From Gnetum montanum (lineage: Eukaryota > Streptophyta > Gnetopsida > Gnetales > Gnetaceae), in the NCBI GenBank assembly GCA_015680685.1, contig MNCI01004656.1, forward strand, positions 893,772 to 914,959: DNA of 21,188 nucleotides. The letters run 5' to 3'. A program made the position numbers and the translations under genes. The notes under the pieces are model-generated. The model ran no database searches, was not told where the DNA came from, and saw nothing but the letters and a program-made list of their open reading frames with translations. Positions 1 to 8,878 of the stretch are shown here, piece by piece; the first letter of the stretch is position 1; every line of letters begins with the position of its first letter.

Positions 1-268
1 TGAGGTCTAATCCCCATCATTGGAAAGGCCACGTAATTTGTGTTGAGTGTAGGTTTGCAGGCACGATGTGTATGAGATTTGCATATCTATGGCATATGTC
101 ACAGCTGTTGACTTTCAACAGGCAGTCGCACTCCATGTAGGACCAATAATACCCTAAGCATCTGATTTTTGCTGACATAGCCCTGGGTGCTATGTGTCCA
201 CCGCATAGCCCTTCATGAACCTCATTAAGTACCTTTTGTGCCTGCTCACCACCCACGCATGCCAGCAA
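1..268 (-). pseudogene. Element A integrase, N-terminal zinc-binding (HHCC) part, truncated by window edge
   Basis: The minus strand encodes the H2C2 zinc-binding domain of a retroelement integrase, which helps bind the element's DNA ends during insertion. Visible motifs are EVHEGLCGGH (the two His), then GYYWSYM, then CDICHRYA (the two Cys), followed by the linker TWPFQ, a stop codon and WGLDL, where the catalytic core begins. The catalytic D,D,E residues lie outside the window. It is in the same frame as the upstream RNase H and RT segments. Further stops lie around 350 and 285, so the polyprotein is interrupted. Confidence 0.85.
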
Positions 269-349
269 TATCCCATCGTAGGATCACTGGCAGAGGGCGT
301 CATTTCCCATGAGCACATATTGTTGAGTGTACTTGTGGATCGCATCTCT

Positions 350-1040
350 CTAAGCTGCTATCAATCTGCCCGAGGGTTCACCATGTTGTAAATATGCCTT
401 AATGTTATCGTACCACTCTGGGGTGTCCACAGCGTCAACAGACGCCACGTGTTCCACTCGATTGATAGGCTCTACGCATTCTATAATCGTAGTTTGCATA
501 TTTGCCAAGGAGTGTGATGGAATATTTAATGCGAGGGTAGCTAAGTCATCTGCTATGGTGTTCTCATTGCGTGGCACGTATTGCACATCAGTGGTCACGA
601 ATTGTTTCAGTAAAAATTTTGCTAGGTCGCAGTAGGGTTGCAAGTGCGTAGCCTTGTAGGTGTAGACTTCAGTGATTTGATTCACGGCTAGTTGTGAATC
701 TCCCTAGATCGCCAGGTGTTGTACATGCAGTGCATGGGTAGCTAAGAGGCCTATGAGTAGCCCTTCATATTCTACCATGTTGTTGGTGCACGGGAATGTG
801 AAGCGCTAAGCGGAGGGGCACATTTCCCCATAAAGAAAGGTGATTATGGCAGTGATGCTACCTCCTTGCATGCTTGAGGCACCGTCGAAGTGTAAAGTTA
901 CCTCAAAATGCAGCGGGACAATAGCGACATTGCTAATGTATTCATCTGGGAATTTGGGATTGATGGTTTCCTGGTCGTTGACTGGCGAGGCTGTAAGTTG
1001 GGTCACTATGGCTTGGCCCTTTGTCAACGATTGGCTTATG
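350..1040 (-). pseudogene. Element A second (archaeal-type) RNase H domain
   Basis: This is an RNase H fold domain that would cleave RNA in RNA/DNA hybrids during reverse transcription. Four conserved acidic positions can be recognised in order: LHFDGASSMQGG (first Asp, near 920), NNMVEYEGLLIG (Glu, near 770), GDSQLAVNQ (Asp, near 700) and NTIADDLATLA (last Asp). The segment follows a separate RT-linked RNase H remnant, so the element has two RNase H modules. Stops interrupt it near 808 and 706, but no frameshift is seen. The region between its end (about 350-500) and the integrase zinc domain is a variable linker. Confidence 0.8.
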
Positions 1041-1363
1041 TAATGTAAGTCAAATTCGGCAGTTATGGCTTTCCATTGGGCTATCCTACTGCTTTCGTAT
1101 AGGTTGTCGGTGATAGCCCAGAGTACATTGCTTTTGCAAATGATGTTGGTTGTTCTACGGAATAGGTAGTGCTACCACTTTTTTAGCGTAAATACTAAGG
1201 CTAGGGAGTTCCTCTCCACCTCATTGTAATTTTCCTTGTATGATATTAACACGTGGCTCAGGTAATACACTGGTATCTTGGAACCATCATCCTAGTTTTG
1301 ACATAGCAGTGCCACTATGGATGCTTCGGAGGTGGTGAGGTATATGAAGAAAGGTTTGTCCCT
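1041..1363 (-). pseudogene. Element A RT-linked RNase H / connection region, degenerate
   Basis: Directly after the reverse transcriptase and in the same frame, the minus strand shows the pattern of the RT-linked RNase H of Ty3/gypsy elements: a DKPFF-type start, then PVYYLSHVL, NYNEVERNSLALVF and HYLFRRTTNII. These correspond to the usual region with the Y-x-x-x-E-x-E-x-L-A motif and the conserved R. At least three stops occur here. In Tat elements this module is normally degenerate and a second RNase H follows, as it does here. Confidence 0.72.
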
Positions 1364-2480
1364 CTACAGTGGGTACATTGTTGGGAGGTGCGAGAGCTCT
1401 TTCTTTAGGTTGTCGAAGGCTGGTTGGGATTGGGCTATCCACTTGAAGTTAACCCCATTTCTCAAAAGATGTTGCATGAGGTGTAACTTATCGGTAAACC
1501 TTGCTATAAACCTTCGAATGAATTGCACTCTACCTTGTAAACCACGTAATTCCTTAAGGTTTGTGGGTGGTGCTAGGTTGATGATGGCTTTGACTTTGTT
1601 TGGGTCTACTCGTATTCCAGCCTTTGACACTACAAACCCTAGCATGCGTCCGGTCTTTACTCTGAAGATGCACTTCTTAGGATTAAGATGCAAATCGTGC
1701 CTTTGACAGCACTTGAGGACTGACTCTAGATCGCACGCGTGATGGAATGCCTCTTTGGACTTAACCACTATATCATCCACGTAATCATTTAACATTTCTA
1801 GGATGTGGTGACTAAAAATGTAGGTCATGGCTCACTGGTATGTCGCTCCAGCATTCTTGAGTCTGAAGGGCATCATGGCATAGCAGAAGGTCCCCCATGG
1901 AGTCATGAAGGTTGTTGACAGCTAATGTTCTGGGTTGATACGGATTTGGTTATATCTAGAGAAGCCATCCATAAAGGATAGCAAAGCATGTCTAGCTATG
2001 GTGTTGATGAGTTGATCGATGATCGGTAGTGGAAAGTTTTCCTTGATCGTCACCTTGTTCAAATCTCAAAAATCTATACATATTCATATCCCTCCTATTT
2101 TCTTTAACACCACAATGATGTTGGACACCCACTCTAAATAGTTGACTATGTGGATGAAACCTGCTCAGTATAACTTAGAGATTTCATCTTTTATGGCTAG
2201 CATGATTTCTAGCTTGATTTTAAGCATCTTTTACTTGACTGCCTTTACGTGGGGGTCTAGGACAATGTTATGCGGGATCAACCGTGGATCCAGACCTGGT
2301 ATATTGTTGTATGACCATGCAAAGACATCTATGTGTTCTTGCACGGTCTTAACTATGCCCCCTATATTTTTGCATCTAGGAGGGAGCTAAGTCTTAATGT
2401 TTTTACCTCTCCTCTTATCGTGGTTATAGGTATCTCAACAAGAGAATCCTCGATTACATCCCTGGCTTCTAAATCGAGGG
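1364..2480 (-). pseudogene. Element A reverse transcriptase
   Basis: This is the reverse transcriptase of a Ty3/gypsy element. In order on the minus strand one sees HIDVFAWSYNNIPGLDP (near 2330-2280), the NFPLPIIDQL block, the LSFMDGFSRYNQI block with the first catalytic Asp (near 1966), TPWGTFCYAMMPF, LKNAGATYQ, and the YVDD active-site box at 1772-1783, followed by HLNPKKCIF and GFVVSKAGI. From about 2390 to the left edge the frame stays unbroken, so the roughly six stops inside RT are substitutions. One of these stops sits just before the M of MTYIF at 1828. Upstream of about 2390 the better-looking frame changes, suggesting one frameshift. The two conserved catalytic blocks are preserved, but the gene cannot be translated through. 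Confidence 0.9.
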
Positions 2481-3361
2481 CCTAGACTAGATGTCTAGGC
2501 CAATTTGGGTGTGCTTCTATGGTTGCTATAGTATTAATCATAATTGACCCCCAATTGATCACGTCTGAGTTTAACTATCTTGCGAGCCTACCTTGTGGCC
2601 CTATTAATATCAGAGGCATGGACGAGGAATGGTGGGTTTCCATTTCTTGCTTGACCTGCCATCATAAGATGAGAGCCTGGGTAAGGGTCATGGGAAATTG
2701 TGTGAAACGTAAATATGAAAAGCACCACTGAGATACGACTTGCTAAATAAGGTGATGTAAAAATTGAGAGTTTGCTTAGTTGAAGGTCGTGGCATACCGC
2801 CCAGACACAAGAATCTAGAATTATTGAGAGTATAGTTATTGTAGAGTGCAAGATTGTATGTGAATGTCGAACCACTCGTTTGATGTCATTTTGGATTGCC
2901 ATATTGTGACATCCAATGTCTTGATATGCTAAATGACAAAAAAAAATGAAATTTTGAGTACAAGATGTATCGGGTGGCCAATGCGGGAATGAAGGCATGA
3001 AACTGTTAGGAAATATGCTACTGCCTATGTCGAGGCGTGCTAGTTGACTATTGACGTAAGAGGCATAACTAGTTTAACATTGTTGCAGACCACGGTTGTT
3101 ACAAGTCAAAATTACTGTGCTTGAGTCCTGAGAAGTGTAGCCATGCCGGATTTGTTAGTTCAAGGTATTTAAGGACCTTAATTTGAAAAAAAAATATTAT
3201 CATATCACTTTTGTTTTCAAGGAGGTGATTAACTAACTTGAAGCATGCTGAAGTTTAAATGCTATAATGTCGTGATGTCGTGGCGGGCATGCTATGCTGC
3301 AAGCTGTGCCCTGCCTTAATCGGGGAGAGAGAATGGAAATTTCCTCATTTTGCTATTACTA
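2481..3361. other. Pol linker remnant and unresolved left junction of the inserted block
   Basis: From 2481 to about 2590 the minus strand still looks like the linker between protease and RT (for example the stretch around SDVINWGS). A 136-codon open stretch at 2588-2998 is in the RT frame, but I recognise nothing in it. Beyond that the sequence is AT-rich with an A-run near 2938-2947, and it leads into the plus-strand promoter. The boundary between element A and the inserted block lies somewhere here. I found no terminal repeat or target duplication by eye. Confidence 0.4.
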
Positions 3362-3362
3362 C

Positions 3363-3370
3363 TATAAATA
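3363..3370 (+). promoter_or_regulatory. TATA box of the plus-strand spliced gene
   Basis: TATAAATA in the context CTATAAATAGGG is a textbook plant TATA box. It lies 153-160 bases upstream of the proposed start codon at 3523. Transcription would begin around 3395, giving a 5' untranslated region of roughly 130 bases. There is a short upstream ATG at 3451 and another at 3481. The assignment rests on sequence match and position only. Confidence 0.55.
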
Positions 3371-4156
3371 GGGATTGAATCCTGGTAATTTCACCATTTT
3401 TGCCCTAAAAGCACATAATCCCTGTCAGAGTACTTCGGTGATCTCAGGACATGGAGTCACTATGCTATTCCATTATCAAGATGAATTTCTAAGACGAAGG
3501 TTGTAAATCTGTGAGCAAGGCTATGGCTCCTAAGACTCAGTTGGTGCTTGCGAAGGTCGGGGAGGTGAAGAAGACTTTGAGGAGTTGGCCACAGGCACAT
3601 GTTCCGGTGTGGGAGGACCTACTGTAAACTCCTCAGTTTCTTATATCTCCTCCATTCTTTTCTCCTTACACCTTCTACCATTTTCTGCTCTAGCTTTGTA
3701 TCTTATTTGTTTCACTACTTGCATTTTTTAAGGTCATGTCATTTTGTCTTTTGTGCTGTTGTGGCCTCTCTTTCTTTCAATCATCACGGTTATGCAAGGG
3801 TCTCATTTTGGTTGCATGCAAGGCCATCGTTGCTGCGGTGGTCGCCACAGCTACAAGACTAGGGTCTTTTAATTTGCTAGACCTTGACATGTCGTGACAT
3901 GTTGTGACGTAAAACCTCCGAGAGGGTTTGGCTCTGTATGATGTAGACGCGTATTTTTGTTTGGGTGTGCTATTAGTTATTTTTTTGCTACGCTAAGTTA
4001 CTTGCATGTTCTTGCTATACTAGGCTTTTGCATCTTTGCTATGCTATGATGAATAGGAATTATGTTATGCCACATTTCTGATTGGCTAAGAGGTGTTATG
4101 TAGCGCATCTATTGTGTTCACATTTGATGTTAGCATTTGCTGTTTTCATCGTGCAG

Positions 4157-4810
4157 GGTAGGGCCAAGCTCTAGATTGATCATTTTGGATCTTGAAGGAG
4201 TCTTATGTCATGTAGGTAGACCCATGGCCAATGTTCCCCCTCCCTTGATACATTTGGGAGAGCAAGCAGTTTGCTTCAAGGAAGGGAAACAAGACTTCCT
4301 ACAATTCCTTCTTAGCCAGTTTAGTCTCATGGTTTGGTCTTCCTCGGATGAGGTGTGGGCGTCCAACATAATAGAGGCTTTGCTACTAGGGAAAAATCGA
4401 GGCATCCTGAGATATCTCTCTAATGATACAACCATAGCAGGTTGGGAGGAGGGTCTATCTAACATTCCACAAGGTTGAGGTGCTGGGCCTAGATTTGGGA
4501 TATGCTGGAATACCAGTGTTACCATCCCTACAACACATTGTACCTCGCGCGTCATGTGGCAACGTACTTTCAGAACCCGCAGGGGACCATCTACTGTATT
4601 GGTGGGTGAGTTTCATGTCTTTACTTTGCTTGGTTGCACAACGTTGACCATGCTTGGTTGGGTGTTAATAGTGTGCACTTGTCATCAGGTTCTACCTTGA
4701 TGACAGTGGGATTCATGATCAACCAGGTGAGTTGGCCACAGTGCAGCTAACCCTACAAGAATTTTCCTCTACTAAGAGCCTGTGGGTAGGCATGATTGCT
4801 CATTGCGGGG
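4157..4810 (+). pseudogene. NIF/FCP1-type HAD phosphatase-like domain (exons 2-3 of the spliced gene)
   Basis: Exons 2 and 3 resemble the NLI-interacting-factor / CTD-small-phosphatase family (HAD fold), which dephosphorylates proteins such as RNA polymerase II. Visible blocks are RLIILDLEGVL (usually D-x-D; here the first Asp is kept and the second is Glu), FKEGKQDFLQFL, FSLMVWSSSDEVW (the conserved W-S-S), then after a frameshift near 4480 the block YNTLYLARH, where the family usually has a D-D-S acidic motif, then NPQGTIY, and in exon 3 the DDSGIHDQPGEL stretch. Loss of the second Asp and of the D-D-S motif suggests the domain was already inactive as an enzyme before the gene broke. Similarity is judged by eye from conserved blocks. 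Confidence 0.6.
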
Positions 4811-5041
4811 AAGGATACCAGTCCCACCTACGCACACTCACCTCTCTCTATAGTAATTTCAGGGTGAAGGGTTGGCAAGATAAGGAGTAAAGAGAACCTT
4901 TTAAGCAGGTCACGCTTGAAGTGGTCTTGATGGCTAAGCTCCCGCTATTCCCCTCATCATATAGACCTGGTGGGTTAATGAGCGGGCACGGCGGGCTCAA
5001 GTTTTTTGTGTAGTCAGCATGCCATGTGATCATTACTGCAG

Positions 5042-6077
5042 GAGTGAAGAAGCCTCGTGAAGTGACGGTGGTGACTGCCAAAAGGCAAGGGGGAAACATC
5101 TACTTCAAATATGGTGAAGTATCGATGAGCCAAACCTAGCTAGAATGAGGGGCTTCGGGCCTTTTTCTTAGAAGAATTCGGATGGCTAGGCTCATGGATT
5201 TGTTTATGACACCGAATCTGGGTGCCCCTACTGCTGAGATGCTTTCCTTGGTCAATTCCTTTTCTGGGCAGGCGAGCTGCTTTCACACGTATGTGTGCGG
5301 TGTGTGGGTGGTCATTGACATCAATGACCAGTTATTTGTAGATTTGTTTGGTGTTCCTATTGATGGTGCCAATGTGATGTTGAGGGGCAAACAGTAGTTG
5401 ACCCTCGAGAAGTGACATATCGAAGAGTGGTTGAGGCTTACCAAGGAGCGGAAAGGGTTCCCTATGGAAAAGCTTAAGGATAGTCTTGCCATGGGGATAT
5501 ACCCAGTCTTTTGTGCCCGTGCATTCCCTCAACTACTTACCCAAGGGAAGGTCTTGGTTCTTGAGCAGGCTTGCGGGAAGTCATGGAAGAAGGGGCCTAT
5601 TATAACTAGGCTAAGTTCCTATGTAGTGGTTTTCAAGGTGAGATTTTGGGGCTCCGTGAGCAAACAGAGTCCCGCTCTTACATACACCATGCTTTCTACA
5701 TAGGCTATTTAAAGCACTTCACGAAGTTCTTGGTGGTCCAGGAGAATAGAGTCTGGTCTGAGCTAGATTGTGACCAAATTCTGAAGCTATGGATTTGATA
5801 GGTCTTTCGGACTATGCAAGCCTAGGCTCCCTCAAAGATGGTGAGGGATTCTTTTTTTGTAATGACCAAAGGTCTGGTAGTTCGTAGCGCTTGCGACTAG
5901 GACAGCGTAGGGGAGACCCCCCTGCCATACATGGCAATGCGACACAGGGTGAACGTCTTATGGCTGAGATCATGCCTATGGAGTTATAGAGAAAGAGACC
6001 CTCCCTAGCTAGGAAAAGCCCTTATGAAGAGGAATAAAGACTGCAGTTCAAGTTGCGGCGGACGCAGCCCCCCATTG
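5042..6077 (+). pseudogene. Exon 4: uncharacterised domain, possibly transposon ORF1/plant-mobile-domain-like
   Basis: This large exon starts PGVKKPREVTVVTAK (across the junction). It then carries RMARLMDLFMTPNLGAP, a HTYVCGVWVVIDINDQLF segment followed by FGVPIDGANV, and after a frameshift near 5637 a segment with YIHHAFYIGYLKHF. The arrangement of a short 'G-V-x-V-x-I-x-x-x-x-x-x-x-L-F-G-V-P' block followed by a mostly helical region vaguely resembles plant mobile domain and 'putative plant transposon protein' domains, but I cannot confirm this. A second frameshift lies between about 5900 and 5978. The end is rich in Arg, Lys and Glu (SLARKSPYEEE), leading into the charged linker of exon 5. 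Confidence 0.4.
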
Positions 6078-6187
6078 GTAAGCATTTAGGAGCCTGTTAT
6101 TCTGTGCTTAGTTAGGTGGTTCTTTGTAGCATGGTTTTGAGTTAACCTATCTTGATATGTTGTGTGTATACCCTTTTTTATTGGCAG

Positions 6188-6517
6188 AAGAAGAATAAGA
6201 CAAAGAAGAAGGCAACAAGGAAGTCTCGGCCCTCAAAACAGGGGTGACAAATAAAGAAGTGGAGGCCCCGACTTTGGAAGAAAGGGCCTCGGCTAGGAAT
6301 GATGGAGGTCTTGTCTCCAGGGCAAGGGTTCTTGCTATTAGGAAGCCTCTTCCTACCAATGAAGAGGTGCATCCCCAAAATAAAAAGGACATTGCTCTCC
6401 TGAAAGGAAAAGCACCAACGCATGAAGAGGGAATTTCCATGGACTTGGCCAAGCCTTCTACTAAACCTACCGCGATTGTCTTGCACTAGCAAGAAACAAG
6501 ACAGCAGTCAAATACTG
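6188..6517 (+). pseudogene. Exon 5: charged, probably disordered linker
   Basis: The exon begins after a clear TTGGCAG acceptor and encodes a Glu/Lys-rich, low-complexity linker (DKEEGNKEVSALKTG, then PTNEEVHPQNKKD). It ends at a GTGAGT donor at 6518. It holds one early stop (TAA, within the first five codons) and one TAG near 6487, both followed by sequence that stays in frame. It has the composition of a disordered spacer between the exon 4 domain and the coiled coil. Confidence 0.5.
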
Positions 6518-6590
6518 GTGAGTTTAGGCTTTGGATGTGCCTTACCATAGTCCATTCCAACCATTGCTGACATTCTTAATCATGTAATAG

Positions 6591-7828
6591 GTGCTACTGC
6601 TGATGTCTCAGGATCCCCTCTACCCCAAACGGAGTCATGGGCTGAAGTGTCTGACAAGTTTATGTTTGTCCAGGGGCTTGTTGATGACATGATCAAATGC
6701 CTTCAATAGGTGGATCCTTGCATGGGTAAGTAGGAATTTCAATAGCCCCTATGCTACTACACTAAAACTTTTGAACATATTGATTTATGTCATGTTAACC
6801 TGATTGTTGCACTTTCTATGTTGAACAGCCTCTCAGCTCAAGTGGAACCCAGTTCGACCTATGGAGATTGGCGCAGTTCCCACACTCTTGTATAAAGTTA
6901 CCAAAGTGTGTCGTCGCATATTTGATGAGGCTTACAAATGTGTTTTGCATTTGGCATGCTCCCTATGGGAATGTAGGCATACCAATGAGGAACTGTGGAA
7001 GCGGGTCCACAGGGGCGAGCAGAGAGAGGCAGAACTAGTTGCTAAGCTAGAGAACCTCAGGTCGAGGGTCAACTTCCTCCTAAACCATAATCATAACCCT
7101 ATGGATTTGCAGAGGGCTATAGATGACTACTCCAGGTTTTGGACTTTCATCCCCCAGAATGTGGAATCCACTCGCGAAATAATCGAACAACAGATGTAGA
7201 TGGATTTACTAGCCCAGAAGTGCCAAGATATGAAGGACATTAGTGCCAAGATCTTTTAATGGGGGAAGACCCAGAGGGATCACAAATATACATACAAGAT
7301 AGAAAATGAAACCCATCAAAGATTTTATAGAGATGCTGCTATAGGGGCATTCTCGTACGAGACGTTGATGAAGGCCATCGGTGCTTCTGAGGCCTATGCC
7401 AAATTTAAAGAGCAGGTGCAGGGCATAGAATCTCCAGACTTGGGGGTGACCCTTCCTATAGAAGAGACCACAACCGTCTCTCTTTCCCAGGAACCTCTAG
7501 AGTGCACGATCTTGGAAAGGGAGAAGGTTGCTGTTGTGAATGCTGAACCTAGTGACAGGCACTGGATGGATATTTTGATGGAGGAGATCGAGCGTCGTCT
7601 CAAGCTTGGCCTAGACCAGATACCTCTTGTGACTGACGTAGGGTCCCCTCAGGTTAGTTATTTAATGCTTTGCTGCAGATGTCATTTATGGCATTTTTTG
7701 TCCCTACTAACTACTTTATATATATATATATATATATTGGAATATAGGCTCTCAACGAAGGTGTGAGGCCTATGGAGGGAAGGAGTGATGTGGTGACGGG
7801 AGGTAATATAGGAGCAGGTGGTGCGTAA
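6591..7828 (+). pseudogene. Exons 6-8: coiled-coil C-terminal part of the spliced gene
   Basis: Exon 6 (ADVSGSPLPQTESWAEV onward) ends at a GTAAGT donor, and exon 7 begins ASQLKWNPVRPMEIG. Exon 7 is the best preserved part: 112 codons run open at 6861-7199 and again from about 7260 to 7652. It contains a probable coiled coil (TNEELWKRVHRGEQREAEL and on, near 6975-7070), and later an acidic segment. Exon 8 encodes 26 residues ending GGNIGAGGA before TAA. The two stops inside exon 7 (TAG 7197, TAA 7257) would each arise from a Gln codon by one C-to-T change. No function can be given. Confidence 0.5.
7717..7737. repeat. (TA) microsatellite in the last intron
   Basis: Ten TA units plus a T lie inside the proposed 95-base last intron (7653-7747), directly upstream of its ATATAG acceptor. 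It is a simple repeat and probably length-variable. Confidence 0.95.
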
Positions 7829-8377
7829 GTTAATGAAGTATGGACAAATTTAAAAGGTAATGCAAATAGAGATAAACCATGAGAGCATGGGGCTTGACTC
7901 CCCTTCTTATTGTATTTTTTTTCTTAACAAAATTTACAGACACTGCCAATAGGCAAAAATTTTTGAATGGAATGCAAGACTTCAAAAGAAGGGGGCCGAT
8001 TTTGTATTATCATGTGTGTTATGTAAATTTTTCATGCTCTTGTATGCTAGTTTTTGGCCATTTCGAGCCGTTTGTTAGTTTTAAGCCATTTCGGCCCACT
8101 TGTTAGTTTTAGGCCATTTTGGGCCATTGCATAACGAGTAAAATGAAAGGTGATAATGCTAGTTTTAGGCCATTTCAGGCTGTCGGTGCATGTCGCATGC
8201 CAAAAGGATGACACATTGATGATCTATGTAGAAAGTGAATATGTGAGGATGGCAACTAGGTGGGAGGTTGCAAGGCTGCTATGCTGTGCGTAACTACCTC
8301 TTGATCTTTCGCAAGTTGATTGGGACGTAAGGTCAAGGCATTTCGCTGGGGCCTTCACTCGTGTCACTATCCTTCAC
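7829..8377. other. 3' flank of the spliced gene and unresolved right junction with element A
   Basis: This stretch follows the stop codon of the spliced gene. It holds a T-rich segment (7900-7930), a probable 3' end region, and the 28-base repeat array at 8046-8185. The coding frame of element A's protease polyprotein is readable only from 8378 rightwards, so the junction with the inserted block lies between. No gene is seen and no clear terminal repeats are recognised. Confidence 0.45.
8046..8185 (+). repeat. 28-base tandem repeat, five registers
   Basis: Copies start at 8046, 8074, 8102 and 8158, each 28 bases, with the core TTAGTTTTAGGCCATTTCGG. The fourth register (8130-8157) is also exactly 28 bases but no longer resembles the unit. 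The exact spacing shows a true tandem array with one diverged or replaced unit. It lies just beyond the 3' end of the spliced gene. Confidence 0.85.
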
Positions 8378-8878
8378 TTAAAAGGGCAACTCTACCCATG
8401 CATTTTCAATTTGAGGGTCACCTCTTTGGGCCAATCCTTTCGTTGCATGATTGATGCACACGTGAACAGGCGCTTCACCTTTAGAGGTTGTAACCTCTGA
8501 ACCTTGCTCCATGTTTATGTTGCTAACTACTTGCGTTGCCACCCCATCGCTGTGGATTATCACCTCCCTACCTACATATGGTAAGTGGATTTCTTGGTGT
8601 ATAGGAGAGGAGATGGCCCCAAGTTGTGCTAACTAGGATCTTCCCAAGATTAGGTTAAACCCGGGCATTTCTTTGACCACGACGAACATTGCATCTATAG
8701 GGAGCTTGTCCCCTGCTACAAAGTTTACATGAACTATGCCCTTCACAACGACACATGCCCCATTGAAGGACCGCAGACACGATGTCGCTGTTGGTTTGAT
8801 CTAGTCGACCAACCCTAGCTTATCTATAATAGGAAAGGAGATGACATTTGTGGTTGCCCCATCATCGACATGTACCCT
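8378..8878 (-). pseudogene. Element A aspartic protease and start of pol linker
   Basis: This is a retroviral-type aspartic protease that would process the Gag-Pol polyprotein. The active-site block VHVDDGATTNVIS lies near 8875-8830 (D-D-G-A, catalytic Asp kept), and the flap and C-terminal block reads FNLILGRS, then a stop where the family has Trp, then LAQLGAI. The reading frame is the same as that of gag, so protease is fused to gag in this element. Stops occur at 8876-8881, in the GRS-LAQLG block and at 8378. After 8378 the linker to RT is lost into the inserted block. Confidence 0.8.

Larger units (their letters stand above)
3523..7828 (+). pseudogene. Eight-exon broken gene: NIF/FCP1-like domain + unknown domain + coiled coil, antisense to element A
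   Basis: Proposed exons are 3523-3623, 4157-4605, 4689-4969, 5042-6077, 6188-6517, 6591-6725, 6829-7652 and 7748-7828. Introns are 533, 83, 72, 110, 73, 103 and 95 bases, all GT-AG. The phases match on both sides of every junction (2, 2, 1, 1, 1, 1, 0), which is strong evidence that the gene was once spliced. The product would be about 1,080 codons, starting MAPKTQLVLAKVGEVKKTL and ending before TAA at 7826. Frameshifts are inferred near 4480, 5637 and 5900-5978. Stops include 4888, 5137, 5146, 5395, 5413, the TAG near 6487, one in exon 6, 7197 and 7257. It runs opposite to element A and sits between its protease and RT. I do not recognise the whole protein. Only the N-terminal domain and the coiled coil can be named. 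Confidence 0.65.

Noticed and set aside
2588-2998. Minus-strand open frame of 136 codons in the RT frame
   Set aside because: No recognisable motif and no gradual likeness to protease-RT linkers except perhaps near its end. It may be chance, so it is described as an unresolved junction, not a gene.
3599-3862. Plus-strand open frame of 87 codons, Phe/Leu/Ser-rich
   Set aside because: It falls inside the proposed first intron, reflects a pyrimidine-rich stretch and shows no domain. The phase-matched splice from 3623 to 4157 explains the region better.
5638-5703. A possible extra intron with GTGAGA donor and CATAG acceptor
   Set aside because: Splicing it gives a phase clash, while reading through in the shifted frame gives a continuous, plausible segment (YIHHAFYIGYLKHF). 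A frameshift near 5637 is the simpler explanation.
2900-8377. Inserted block as an LTR retrotransposon of its own
   Set aside because: No similarity was seen between its left and right flanks, and no RT, integrase or gag is present in its plus-strand gene. A DNA-transposon carrier remains possible but no inverted ends were found.
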